This document shows, one piece after another, positions 12,540 through 23,793 of a stretch of 64,000 nucleotides of DNA. The stretch is taken from NCBI RefSeq assembly GCF_000321225.1, contig NW_004450276.1, forward strand, positions 1,210,300 through 1,274,299, written 5' to 3'. The notes beneath the pieces were generated by a model. It saw nothing but the letters and a program-made list of their open reading frames with translations. It was not told the DNA's origin and made no database searches. Source of the stretch: Odobenus rosmarus divergens (Eukaryota > Chordata > Mammalia > Carnivora > Odobenidae). A program made the translations under genes and the position numbers. Position 1 is the stretch's first letter, and each line of letters begins with the position of its first letter.

Positions 12540-13720
12540 CAGCCATAACTCTAGGAAAAAAACTAAGAAGCTCCTGCCCCTCCTAACCCATCGTGATCTA
12601 GTGTCTTCCACTACTACCCACACCCACCCTATTCCTTACAAGGTCATCAAAGACTGAATCCAGTGGCCTTGCTTCAAACCCTTTCCTAGCTAACCTCTGC
12701 TGGATTTGATACCTTCGATACCTTTGATCACCCACTCTTAAAATTGGCTTCACTCCTCATTTCTATACTACCACTCTCTCTGGTTCTTCACCTACTTCTG
12801 AGTGCCTTTTCTTAGTCTTGTCTTCCTCTGTTCCTCCATTTGCCCCTCAAATGGTGGTATTTCCCAAAGAGTTTACTTGGCCCTTTTCTCTTTAGAAAAT
12901 GCTATTATAAGTGATCACACCTACTTCTGTGGCTTTAACAACTACCCAGATATACAGAAATATCCTCAAATGTACATGTCCAGCTCACATGCCATCCTGG
13001 GCACTAAACTCCTATGTCAAACTCTATAAGGGCCATAGTATGGACCTCTACACTGAAAAGTTCCCAAAAATCAAACACATACTCACTTAACTTTGTAGCA
13101 TCATCACTCACTCATTCTTCAAGTGAATAGATTTAACTCCCTCATCTCTATCACCCACCTCACCCTTTACCACATAATTAGTCTCTAAATTTTGGTGATG
13201 GTACGACCACCATGAGTTCTCCAATACATCTCTTTCTTGCCACACCCAAGGCCACTGCCCAAGGTTTTTCCACAGCTTCCCAAACAGCCTTCATGCTACC
13301 TTTCTCTTTCTCTGCCAACCCAGTCCTCACTTGGCTGCCTCTTATCATTGTAAAATACAGTTTTGAGTATGTGATTCCTCTGTTTTACAGAAAACTTCCC
13401 ATAGTCTCTATAGGATAATTTCAGATTCAGAAAGCATGAGAGAGTTTGTCCAATTCTGAGGCCACTCAGAATGTCTTCTATAGACTCTTGGTCTCTGCAT
13501 GCTCACCTATGCATAGCCACAATCCAGTACAACATCTTTCCTATTCCCCCATGTCTGTGCATAGTCATACCTCGGTGCACAATTTCCCCTATTTTTTTCC
13601 CAGAGCCTCCTCTCGTGGCCTCACTACCACATTTCTACTTGTGAAATTCTGCCACTCAAATGTCATTTCCAATGTGAAACCCTCTCTGGCTTCCAGATCC
13701 AAATGAATCGCTCCTTCTCT
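12540..13720 (+). mobile_element. Decayed L2-type LINE with reverse-transcriptase remnant
   Basis: The order of phrases matches the L2/CR1-clade reverse transcriptase and 3' region: 'ctggatttgataccttcgatacctttgatcac' (AFDTVDH-like), 'ggttcttcacctacttctgagtg', 'gtatttcccaaagagtttacttggcccttttctctt' (VPQGSVLGPLLF-like), then 'atgctattataagtgatcacacc..ggctttaacaactaccc'. 13230-13720 resembles the 3' part ending in clinical-style CT-rich text. Many stops and indels are present, so it is inert. Confidence 0.7.
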
Positions 13721-13959
13721 TTTCTCATGATGATTACTACAGCTATGGCATCCTAGGTACATGAGATGCTAGGCCCTGTGCTATGAGAAAGGTTCTTAAG
13801 CAGGTTCTTCTTTCACCGATGTCCTTGAGGCCCATGATCACAGATGGGGAGCCTTCTTCACAGATCTTCAGCCCATTGCTCCTTTTAGTATTCCGTGCCG
13901 CCCCCTTTCCCAGGGCTCATTGAACATGCCTCTTGGAGGGCACTCACCATCAGCATTGT

Positions 13960-14200
13960 TACGATTATGGCTAGCATGAATCAATACCTTTCTACATGAA
14001 AAGCAGGTCACTTACATCATCTCAAATATCCCAACAACAAATATGACACAAGTACTCTTATTCTCCCCATTTCACAGTTAAAGAAATTGCAGCTGAAAAG
14101 TTAACTTTCTCCAAGGCAACACAGCCTGAAAATGGCAGAATTCAGGCTCAGCCCCAGGTCTTCCCCACCACAGGGCTAGATTTCCTAACCATGGCACCAT
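13960..14200 (-). repeat. MIR, minus
   Basis: The plus strand has 'cttacatcatctcaaatatcccaacaac', 'actcttattctccccatttcacagttaaagaaattgcagctgaaaagttaac', 'ctccaaggcaacacagcctgaaaatggcagaattcaggc'. Confidence 0.8.
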
Positions 14201-14929
14201 GCGATTAATGTAATTCACTTTTTAAATCGAAGTCTTGCTCAAGTGCTTAGTGGCATCTGTTTCTGAATGCCCCATCTGCCCACAAGCAGGGATACTGCAA
14301 CTACTTCATACGGGATTCCCTTTTTCCAACAACTTGTTTGGACTATTACATTTTATATTTTATCTCATCTGCTAGACTGAACTCCTCCCAGCACCTGTCT
14401 TTGGGTTTATTTTCCTGTCTCCATGCCTATGACCAGATCATATTTGAGGCTTCACTTCCTCCTATCTGTTGCCTCCAGCTAAGTTTGTTAAGTCAAGCCC
14501 AGCTGCAGGCTGAGATACGGCAGTGGTTCATAGCAAACCCTGTCTGTATATTTATATCTCATGTAGGTGGAAAGCTCTACTCATGAACACAGGAGGGGAA
14601 AAATGCAGCCATGCTGGGTGTGCCTTTGACCTAGGCTTTGTTTTGTTCACACACTTTTGTATGTTGAATTCTATGGGTTACAGACTTTACCAGAGAGAAG
14701 AGAAGATACCATACCTGGCACCATACCAACTGGGAGAGGAAGCAAATGGTGGACAATTGCCCACTGCAGGCAAATCTACGAGGTAAACAATTTGTTTCTG
14801 GCCCATTTGAACTTCTCTTGAAGACCCCTTTTCTATTTCAATGCTTTATTTCACCTTCATTCTTAAAGACTATTATATTAGGAGAGTACCGAGTCCCTGG
14901 TTGGTAGTTATTTTCTTTCTTTAGACTGA

Positions 14930-15900
14930 AGACACCATTCCATTGTCTTTTCTCCTTCTAATCATCACTGTTGAAAGTCAGGGTTCAGTCTGCCACTTCT
15001 TAAAAGGCAATCTGTTCCCCTAACCACTCCCCTGACTGATTGTAATATTTTCCCTTTATCTTTCATTTTTTTAGATTAGTATATCTTTCTATTTATTTCT
15101 CTTTCTATTTCTACTCACTTAGTTGTTTGGGTTCCTTGGGATTCTTGTTTTTGTAAATGTGATGTCTTTCATCAGTTTTAGAAAGGTCTTAGTCATTAGC
15201 TTTTCAAATATTGCTTCTGTTCCATTTATCTCTCACTTTTCCTTCTGAGATTACAATTAAATGTATGTTATATCTTTTACAAGCCTCCTCTATGTGTCTT
15301 AACTTCTCTTCTATATTTTCTATCCTTTTGCTTATCCATGCTTTTTCCCCAGATAGATTCTTCTGACTTATCTTCCAGTTCACTGTTTCTCTAGTCATCT
15401 CTGTCTAATTTGTAAAAAAAAAAGGTTTGACTAGATCTTAAGTTCAGCTATTATATTTTATCTAGTTCTAAAAATTTTAATTGGTTCTCGTTCATATTTG
15501 CAGTGTCACTTTTTATAGTTTGCAGTTCCTTGCTGAGAGTTTAAAGTTTGACTTTTATCTCCATGAGCTTAGTAATCATAATTGTTTACCAATCTGCCAT
15601 ATTAGTGTGTTTATTTCCATTGTCTGTTATTCATATTGTATCTCATTTATGTTATATTATCTCCTTACATACATGCATATCTTTTATAATGTGCTGGCTA
15701 TTGTCCATGAAAAATCATTAGTAGAAATGAGATCTAGGATGAATTTATCTCCCTTTGAAGAAGATTCTAAATTGCTTTTGTCAGATGTCCAAAGGTATAT
15801 TAACAGTACAAAGTGTCCTCTCATTATTCCGTGGCTTCAGATTTTGGGGGCCACTCAGATGACTCAAAGCTGGGATGCAGTCTCTGTGAAGTCTGTTTTA
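14930..15900 (-). mobile_element. L1/HAL1-type LINE fragment with ORF1 remnant
   Basis: The T-rich plus strand carries phrases typical of antisense mammalian L1/HAL1 ORF1 sequence. Read on the minus strand, 15204-15398 keeps an open frame whose middle (RIENIEEKLRHIEEACKRYN, then LIVISEG) resembles the coiled-coil to RNA-binding passage of L1 ORF1p (NxEEKLRRxNIRIIGIPEG). The 65-codon frame is closed by stops at both ends, so it is a relic, not a gene. It lies in the same sense as CUBN. I cannot tell HAL1 from an old L1M. Confidence 0.7.
15204..15398 (-). pseudogene. L1 ORF1p-like relic frame
   Basis: The frame has 64 codons with charged, heptad-like spacing (I, I, L, I) and the motif IHLIVISEG. 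In intact L1 ORF1p (roughly 340 residues or more) this point joins the coiled coil to the RRM-like domain. The rest of the protein is lost to stops and substitutions. No function is expected. Confidence 0.6.
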
Positions 15901-17320
15901 TTTTCCTTATACCTAGGATAATGGGATGGTTTGGAAGGACTATTCCATCTCTGAACTCAAACTTTGGTTCTCTTTGTCCTGAGAGGCTCACAGAGGTGCT
16001 GCTAACCCCTTCTGGATCAGCAAATGCCCTATAGGTAAAAGCGATCTCAAATACTAAACTCACATCTCTCAAATATTAACTCAGAAATTTCACACTATCT
16101 TGTGAGTTCTTTGCTACATTTAGGAAGGTGTTTTTTAATATCACCTAAAATGTTTAAATTGTCTTTGTCAGGAGAGTTGGTCTGAGTCACTGTTACGGCA
16201 ACTGTATACTTTGCTCTATACCTTAAGTTTGTACAATGCTTTGCCAAGTTAGACTCTGAAGATTCATTTAGAAGACTAATACATAGTCATAAATCAACTG
16301 ATTAAAACAGTATTTGAAATTATACCATTTGACTGGACTATTTTGAAAAATGTGAAACAACTTTTGAGTTTTCCTAAGTTAAGTCTGAAAGCTAGCCAGT
16401 TGGAGTTTGTGTAAGAAACTGTCAGAAAACTAAAATAGAAAGATCCATTAGCCAAGAGAATCTGGTTTATATTTGAATGAAATGTCTCTAAATACAAATG
16501 AAAGATGGAAAATCTTTGGTTAAAAAAAAAATCAGGTAACCCCCCCAAAAAAATAAATAAATGAAAAACAAAAAGAAAATCTCAAAATACGTCCTCATTC
16601 ACTCTTGCATTAAGGATAAAGCATTAGTTTCAGGTGAGAATGTATTTAAGTCGAAGGTAGTGACAGAAACTTTGGTCATCTCACCAACTAATAGGCATCT
16701 TTCTTTCTTCCACCTCCATCCCCTAATTTATTCTGTCCTATCCGACACTGATTTGTTCAAGTAGCAGATTGAGATATCCTGATCTCAAGAAAAGTAGAAC
16801 CCATGAAAACCCTCAGAGGCTTAATAATAATTGATTTGAAGTAGTTAATGATAAATTCGTTCCACTAAAAGTTCCCTATTCTCTCTTGCAGGTAATTCCG
16901 ACCACTGATTATGTAAGGGGACTTGTGTGAAAATTTTGCTTCCTTGATTCAAAAAATACAAAATAGAAACAAATAGCATTATTCCTTCTCCCTTCCTCTG
17001 CATCTGTACTCAGGCAGGATGTTCAGAGCTACTGCAGCCATTTTTTGACCATGAGGAAACAAACACAAAATGACAAATCAACACACTAACAATGGTAGAA
17101 TAGAAACTGAGTTGCTAAACAAACCCTGCGATCAACTACCTGTTGATTTGTATTTAGGTAAAAAAGTAAATGTCCTTATATTTTAAGTTGCCAATAGTTG
17201 GGTTGCCCATGATTTGACATTGAAAACACCCATAACTAATGCATTTATTAAATATGCTCACAAAGCAATGTTCTGACCCAGGTTTGACTAGAGATGGTGC
17301 TTGAAATTTGTGTCACCTAC

Positions 17321-17490
17321 CGTAATACAAGAGTCCTGAGGCTCAAGGTCAAAATCAGTGAAGTTCAAGAGAACACGGTGATTTCTTTCCACCCGAATGA
17401 CCCAGGAGCAGTCAGTGTTACGCCTATAAGGACTAGGGTAATTTGGAGAATGAATCTCTCCATTGGGAGCCTGGAAAATCCCGCCACAAC
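17321..17490 (-). CDS. CUBN: CUBN exon, first half of CUB domain 10
   Basis: This exon is 170 bases: two bases finishing a glycine codon, then 56 codons. The acceptor is tttcctacttacag|GT and the donor ATTACG|gtaggt; entry is phase 1 and exit phase 0. The translation starts [18 protein letters not shown] and ends LEPQDSCIT, matching human [18 protein letters not shown] to QDSCIM, about residues 1510-1565. CUB landmarks are [18 protein letters not shown] with the second cysteine, [10 protein letters not shown] with an NFT sequon, and DSC with the third cysteine. The last codon is ACG (Thr) where human has Met. The second half of the domain, expected to start AYDG, is not found anywhere to the left, so the next intron runs past the window edge. 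Confidence 0.97.
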
Positions 17491-18194
17491 CTGTAAGTAG
17501 GAAACCCAATTCAAAAATGAGAGGAATCCCTGATGCATAAAACTTTGCCCCATGACCTGATTGCACAGAACAATATGCTGCTTTGTTCAACCACCTGTTT
17601 TATGTAGTTGGTGCTAAACATTGTGCAGAACTGAATATCCACCATTAATTCATGCATCCCAACAAAAAGAAGGATGACTAAGAAAACCTCTCAAATAATT
17701 TATGACAATGACAAAAGTAATTTTTAAAAAAATTTTTTAAATACTGAAAAGTAAGTGCAAATGAAATCATGTTCTCATAAAGCCATAAAATGCCTCGTCT
17801 TTGTTCTCTAAAGATATAATATACTGTAAGAATAACACATCTCCTATGAATTTTGATAGCTTAGTAGTGTATGTTTTTAATAATTTAATATCTGCCTTTT
17901 AAAATTTAATATTCTGGACCTGGTACAGTTATTCAGTCTTTTTATTCCTATGATGTTATCAAATACCTATCAGTGTCTATCTCTATGACTTATCATATCT
18001 TGGAGTTATGATAATATAAACCTATAATAGAAAAATGTAGTATTATTTTCTAATAGTTGACAATCATTTTGGGTAATCTAAACACTATGTATACATAATC
18101 ATATATATATTCCTCATTAAATTCAGGCATCATTAACTTTAGGGAAGATCCAACACACTTACTATACCACGTTAGGGTTCCAAAAGTGGGGCCA

Positions 18195-18425
18195 TGAGGT
18201 AGCCTGGGGTCATATCTCTACTTTGGCATTTCCTAGCTATGTGACTTTGGACAAGTACTAACTTCTCTAAGTTTCAACTTCCTCATTAGTAAGGTGAGGA
18301 TTTGAAATTATCTTCCCTCATAGGGTGGTTGTGAGAGATGAAATGAGATCGTTCTCATAGAACAGTTAGAATAGATGCCTGGTACATAGTAAGCTGCCAG
18401 CAAACATGTTTTTATTAGTAGTTGT
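18195..18425 (+). repeat. MIR
   Basis: 'ctactttggcatttcctagctatgtgactttggacaagtactaacttctctaagtttcaacttcctcattag', 'ctcatagggtggttgtgagagatgaaatgag', 'agatgcctggtacatagtaagc': a nearly complete MIR. Confidence 0.9.
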
Positions 18426-18619
18426 ATAGGTTAACATCTGCTCGAATATTTTGTACATTCATTTTTTATTTTAAAAAAATCTGCAACAGGTAAATATTTT
18501 TAGACAGCCTAAGATCCTAGGCAGAAAGTCACTATATAATACAATTCCTTGGAATTCACAAATTTAACATTTATAATTTGGGCATCTGCCAAGCATCCAA
18601 AGATCTATACCGTGGCATG

Positions 18620-18682
18620 AAGTAATTTACCACTTTGCTGTAATTTACCCCAAAATAATTTACCCCAAGTAATTTACCCCAA
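18620..18682 (+). repeat. Short tandem repeat, taatttacccca unit
   Basis: Four loosely spaced copies of (g)taatttacc(cca): 'agtaatttacc', 'tgtaatttaccccaaa', 'ataatttaccccaag', 'taatttaccccaaa'. Only the last three are head to tail. Confidence 0.8.
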
Positions 18683-18831
18683 ATTTGAGGCCAGTAACAA
18701 GGCCCGAGGCCCTTGGAGAGTAAGTTAATCTAACCAATTTCGCCACTTCCGCTTTCACTATGGACTTGCATACTTGCATGCCCTAGTTTTCACATATTTT
18801 AACTCCGGAAGTTAAATTCTATCACATTTTT

Positions 18832-19021
18832 GGGGCACCCGGATGGCTCAGTCGGCTAAGCAGCTGAGGGCTCAGGTCATGATCCCAGGATCCTGGGATC
18901 GAGCCCCACATCGGGCTCCCTGCTCAGTGGGGAGCCTGCTTCTCCCTCGCCCACTTCCCCTGCTTGTGTTCCCTCTCTCGCTGTCTCTCTGTCAAATAAA
19001 TAAATAAAATCTTTTAAAAAA
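18832..19021 (+). mobile_element. CAN SINE
   Basis: Head ggggcacccggatggctcag, box 'catgatcccaggatcctggg', 'cgagccccacatcgggctccctgctcag', CT-rich block and AAATA tail. The flanks aaattctatcacattttt and aaattctaactcattttt form a target duplication. It lies about 170 bases from the CUB9 exon, on the donor side. Confidence 0.95.
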
Positions 19022-19192
19022 AATTCTAACTCATTTTTTTTTAGGGAAGAGTATATGCCAAAGCAACATTTGCCATTTGAGGAGTCACTAAGTTGTCACT
19101 ATGTTAGGCTTCATACCTCTCTCTCCAATCATTTCATAAAATTTATAAGGGCTCAGCTTAAGTATTTTGAGACACCTCCTTGGTTCACTCAC

Positions 19193-19367
19193 CTCCGGGG
19201 ACTGCTTGCCATGAGGCATTGAAGCCTCTCCCATTTACAGAGCTGTCGGTCTTGAAGCGGATGGCTAGCTCATTTCCAGTGCTGGAGACCTGCATGGGAT
19301 TCTCAGATGATCTTTGGGCACACAGCTGGGTTATTCGGGGAGAGTGGAAATCAGGGCCTCCATAGAT
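19193..19367 (-). CDS. CUBN: CUBN exon, second half of CUB domain 9
   Basis: This exon is 175 bases: 58 codons plus one base. The acceptor is ctgtcttag|ATC and the donor CCCGGAG|gtgagt. It enters in phase 0 after DVLE and exits in phase 1. The translation starts [18 protein letters not shown] and ends [11 protein letters not shown], matching human [16 protein letters not shown] to NASWQAVTG, about residues 1451-1509. It carries the fourth CUB9 cysteine (QLC), the ELAIRFKTD strand with the late acidic residue, and an NAS glycosylation sequon next to the domain end. Together the two CUB9 exons total 357 bases, exactly 119 codons. Differences from human include T for A after PRI, A for T after LC, and VPG for VTG. 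Confidence 0.97.
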
Positions 19368-20282
19368 CTAAGACAGAATGTAGAAAAAAGGACTGAAATT
19401 AAGAGATATATTTAAGCAATGACAGCCCTTCCCCTGTCCTCGTTTTACCACCAGCTCTTGGATTCTATTATCATGAGAGACTGAAATCTCAGCCTTCCTG
19501 GATGGGTAAACTTGAGCTGGATTTTTCAAAGGCACTCCCTCAGCCCTAGGAACACACAAATTAAACCACCCACAAAATGCCTGCTTATTCTATCAGTCAG
19601 AATTGTACAGCTGAACTGAACAGATTATTCCAGAATCTTCCCTATCTCCCCTTTTCCTCTTTCCACGGTCTTCATAGGATTTCCTGCTTTCTTTGGCAGA
19701 GGCATTGCCGATAAAACAGTATCAAGTCTGATTTTCTAACTCTTCTAGGCACATGGAATAGTCTTAGCATAAACCCATGTTGTTTATGAAAGTCAGTTCA
19801 CTGAAAGCTGTTGATCTCCCAGTTGGATTTTTTATGATCTTCTAATTTGCAATCTGAATACTTTATAAGATTAGGCATTTAATATAATATTTTGCTTCTT
19901 CAGAGAGAGTGAAAATACAACCTCTGTATCAGTGTGTTCTGTGGTATCCCTTAAGAAGGGACTCCCCCACATTCTCGCTGAACTTACTCCCAGAATCCTA
20001 CTGGTGGGAACATGACGAAGAGCAGTCGACTTCCTCTGGGAAATTGCCCCGGACTCTGCCCATATCTGGACGGCTCCCTCTAGATCCATCTCAAGTGTTC
20101 TCAGATCTCCTAGGCTCCTCGGATTGCAACCATCTACCTGACTAGGACCCAGTGCCCCAGGGACACATTCCTCCCAGCAAGTGCCCCCCACCCCCACCCT
20201 GGTATCTCAGAGTCACATCTTCCTGGCAGATGTGCCCAGCCCAGGGCAGGTCTCTAACCCCTCACACACTGATTTCTCAGTT

Positions 20283-20320
20283 GGGGGTGGGGGGGGTGGA
20301 GGATAGGGGAAAGGGGTGGG
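20283..20320 (+). other. G-rich tract, G-quadruplex-like
   Basis: Runs of five, eight, four, four and three G separated by one to about eight bases meet the usual pattern for a G-quadruplex on the plus strand, which is the template strand for CUBN. In the transcript it would be C-rich. Confidence 0.6.
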
Positions 20321-20439
20321 AAGATAAGAATCAAACAAAAGGTACTGAACCCCTCCCTCCAAGTCTTGCCCAACTCGAATTTGTAGCAGAAAGACCAGTT
20401 TTGGTGACAGTTTTCAGGCATAATGGTATCTGGGTCCGT

Positions 20440-20605
20440 CCCTCTCCCCCACATGTATATACTCATAATCCCGGGGCTCCAGGGCGGAACCGGAACCGGG
20501 AAAGCAGCGCTTGGGGACATCCGTGAGCAGGGCCCTCCCACTCCTGGCATCTGTGCCGCTCTCTCCCGGTTCCTCCTCCCAACCCCAGGCCCTCGCCCAC
20601 CTTCA
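20440..20605. other. GC-rich, CpG-containing stretch
   Basis: Around 'ccggggctccagggcggaaccggaaccgggaaagcagcgcttgg' and on to 'gccgctctctcccgg' there are roughly ten CpGs in about 160 bases, unlike the AT-rich introns around it. It is too short for a standard CpG island. No transcript start was identified. Confidence 0.4.
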
Positions 20606-21004
20606 GGGCAGCTGTTGACAGATAGGGGGAATCACTCAAGTGTTCTCTGAGGGGAGAGAGCGAGAACAAGAAGCCTACTTTTGGCGAGGCCTGTGTGATT
20701 GGAATCTATAATGATTTCTTTGTCTGACTAATTCCCCCCAGCCATGCGGCAAGGGCCAAATGAATGAAGCTGCTGTTCACAGAGGGCTGAGCACAAGGAC
20801 TTTAATTGCAAAGGAATGAAGCAGGCGGATGGCTTCAAGCTTATTTTCATAGAAGGAGCTATGTTTGTGTGGCCCCCTAAGTCCCATCAAAAGTAGGACT
20901 TCAGGAGGAGCCCTGTGTGACCCTTTACACGTACACATGTGCAAATGGAAGGAGCAGATCGCTTCTGGCTTACGGTGTCCTTTCCTCATTTCAAGATTTG
21001 CCTG

Positions 21005-21042
21005 CCCGCCCGCACCCCCCCACCCCCGCCCCCCGCCCCCCG
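21005..21042 (-). other. C-rich tract; G-quadruplex-like on minus strand
   Basis: The plus strand has runs ccc, ccc, cccccc(c), ccccc, cccccc and cccccc separated mostly by single bases. On the minus strand, and therefore in the CUBN pre-mRNA, this is G-rich and fits the G-quadruplex pattern. Confidence 0.6.
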
Positions 21043-22944
21043 AACACAGTCCTCAGAGCATGAAACTGACAGCATGAGCTGTCTGAGCCCAAGAAACAGC
21101 ACATATTTGGAGAGAACGCTGAGCACAAGGCTTTAGTTCTGACAAAGAAAACTTGCACTTCGGCAAAATAGTCTTTGTCTTCCCTGCTCGGGGTCCCCTT
21201 AAGACCACAAACATAACGGGTATGAGGGTATGAGTCCGCTGGACCTAGAAGCCTCCAGGAGAATCAACACTGCTGCTTTTGACCTTTTTCGCTCCCCCTC
21301 CTACGGGGCTGGGCTCACGACAGACCATCACAGAGAGACCAGAGGGAGTAAACTGCCCACACCAAGCGATTGTCTTGATTTATTGCCCCAAGGAGTGGAT
21401 TTCCTTTTCTGCTTTATGCGGGTTCAGGCTCCTTTCTCAAGAGACTGAAGTAAAATCAGCCAGAGTGTTTCCATGACCCAAACAATAGAACGGTACTTTT
21501 TGCTTCCACAAATAACACCAATAGTTAACGCATGACTCTTCAAAAGAGGAAAAAGATGGAAAGAATTTCAGGGTGTGGTTCATTCGACTACAGCATATGA
21601 CTGAACTTTGGGGGGCAAAAAACGAGTCTGATGATGGGAGATTAAAAAATGTGTTTTTAGCAAATGCTCAGGATATAGAACATTTCAAAGCCTATGGTTT
21701 TAATCTGTTTTGAACATTTCTTTCTGCTCTGTTAGCTCCATTTATTGTTACAATCAAGTCAGCATTCCAGGGTTATGAGTAACCAAACGGCTGGTGCTTA
21801 ATGCGAGAGGCCACTTTCTGGATACTGATTTTTCAGGGAAAAAAAAAATATTGGCTCCTGGTAAAATCTGGTGAAACCCAGGTAGGCCCCATATCTGGTG
21901 ACAGAGAGGTCCTACGTGGCTGTGCTCAGAACAGGAAAGGATAATGCGCAGCCTCAGAACAGGTGGGTCAAGAAAGTCAGCAGTGTCTCAAGGCCATGTA
22001 GCCACCGCGGGTAACATTTTAAAGCCTATTGCTAGCATGTTATCAGCAGCTATGGTATGAGGGATGGAAAAAATCATTTTATCATCATTAGTGCACATTT
22101 ATTACAGCACCTTCCACCTGACAGGAGCATTCGCTAAGATGTCAAACAAGGTTTTGGAACAAAAAGTAAGGGGGTTACTCATTTCAGCCTTAAGAAGTAA
22201 GCTTTCCCAAAATACTTAAGGGGTTTGAAATATTCCCCCCAAACCCTGATTTTGACGGAACATGGGAGACAAACTTGTCCTAACAAAAGCCCCAAGCTGA
22301 CCATAGCCTCTCCTCAGAGTGCTTTCTGGGCAGGCACAGGACCTGCCTAAATGCCACTGCCTGGAGACCCTGCCTTTTCCCCTGACCCCTGAGCTGCTTG
22401 CAGGGAACAGCCCTAGTCTGCTTTCTCATGTAATGGGTGTGACAAAACCCACAGCACAATGAACCCATTTACATTTTGCCAAGTGGGCAACAATCACATG
22501 CGCTTTGGAATATGAAAATAAAGGGTTCGGAACATTTCACATTACTGTGGAAAAGTCTGCTGCCAACCCTTTGTAAGTGTTAAGGGGTTTTATGCCACTG
22601 AAAAATATCCTTGCTGGCAAGAAAGACCATTTGAACTTCCACATGCGAGTGTTACTCCGACTCATACTGTGAGTGTGAATTTCGGGAGCCACCTTATTCC
22701 TTCTTCCTAAAAACCTTTCCTCTTCTGAGATGGAGTCATGACTTGGCAACAACCAGGACCGACATGAAGACAAGGGTTGAGGTTTTAACCCGACAGCTTA
22801 CCCAGCTCGTCTCTGATTTCACTTACTGCAGCATTATCCTCCTTTAGAGAGCCCAGAGCTGCTCAATACAATTCTGTGATTCTGCGGCCACTCAGTGAGG
22901 GCATGATTTGAGAACCTCATTTCTTTTCAAAGAAAGAACTTTTT

Positions 22945-23155
22945 GGGACACCTGGGTGGCTCAGTAGGTTAAACGTCTGCCTTTGGCTTAGGTCATGATC
23001 TCAGGGTCCTGGGATTGAGCTCCACTTTGGGCTCCCTGCTCAGCGGGGGGAGTCTGCTTCTCCCTCTCTCCCTGCCCTTCCCGGCATGCGTGCGCGTGCT
23101 CTCTCTCTCTCTCACACACACAAATAAAAAAATAAAATCTTTAAAAAAAAAAAAA
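22945..23155 (+). mobile_element. CAN SINE
   Basis: Head gggacacctgggtggctcag, box 'catgatctcagggtcctggg', a CT-rich region with 'gtgcgcgtgctctct(ct)n(ac)n', and an A tail. The flanking duplication is aaagaacttttt and aagaacttgtttt. Confidence 0.94.
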
Positions 23156-23504
23156 AGAACTTGTTTTGTAGTTAAATGATGTTTTAAGTATTAAAGTTTC
23201 CTCTGAAGTCCATGCCGCTCATGTGAACATCTTGAGCACCGCGCACATCTATCTGTAGTTTTGTACTGGCTTATCTGGAGTATGGAGTAGTGGATGGATT
23301 CAGTTCTGAGTTCATCCATTCACTGTCCTCGTGCACATGGAAAAACCCATCAACATTTTTGAGCCTCTGCTTTGACGATGGTAAAATGGGGACAAAATTC
23401 CCTTCGTAGCTTATGGGACTATTTAACATTCAAATGGGAAAATGGATGTCAAAATCCCTTTGCAAACCACCAACAATGTGCATTATTATGGTGTGTCAAT
23501 CAGA

Positions 23505-23645
23505 GATATATATGCTTTCATTCATTCCACAAATATATATCAAGTGTTCTACTATTTGCCAAGTACTTTGCAGCAGGTATAGCAGTAAAGCAAAACCAAA
23601 ACAAACAAATACCCAGCCCTTGGTGGAGTTGAAGTTCTAGTAGAT
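23505..23645 (+). repeat. L2-like fragment
   Basis: 'ttcattcattccacaaatatatatcaagtgttctactatttgccaagtactttgcagcaggtatagcagtaaag', then 'cagcccttggtggagttgaagttctagta', the familiar ancient LINE passage in mammals. Confidence 0.65.
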
Positions 23646-23793
23646 ACAGAACCCTTGTCAGGAAACACTATGGCCATCTCTAGAGCTGAGGTGGTAGGAG
23701 CTTTGTGTGTAGGAAGCCACTAAGTTTTGCAGACAGGTTCTGTTCCTAATGACCAGATCCCTGATTATAATAGAGTCTCAAAGGTCATCTCAA

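Larger units (their letters stand above)
1..17320 (-). other. CUBN: CUBN intron inside CUB10, 5' part (left edge open)
   Basis: At least 17.3 kb of intron. No coding exon was found on either strand. It holds MIRs (120-325, 2270-2372, 4130-4385, 7085-7258, 13960-14200), an old LTR (2566-3003), six SINEs (1074, 1442, 3851, 8212, 10998, 12261), L1 3' fragments (4510-4840, 5165-5530), an L2 (12540-13720) and an L1/HAL1 ORF1 remnant (about 14930-15900). I see nothing recognisable in 340-1070, 1650-2260, 5540-7080, 7260-8200, 8470-10980, 11180-12250, 14210-14920 or 15910-17280, apart from the short sites listed separately. Confidence 0.85.
17491..19192 (-). other. CUBN: CUBN intron between CUB9 and CUB10 (1,702 bp)
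   Basis: A phase-1 intron at a domain border, the shortest in the window. It begins gtgagt after 19193 and ends cctacttacag before 17490. It contains a sense-oriented (relative to +) MIR at 18195-18425, a short tandem 'taatttacccca' block near 18620-18682, and a CAN SINE at 18832-19020. The part next to CUB10, 17500-18190, is AT-rich and holds nothing I recognise. Confidence 0.93.

Noticed and set aside
19871..20197. 108-codon minus frame near the GC-rich stretch
   Set aside because: No known domain, no CUBN match, and plus-strand frames of similar size overlap it.
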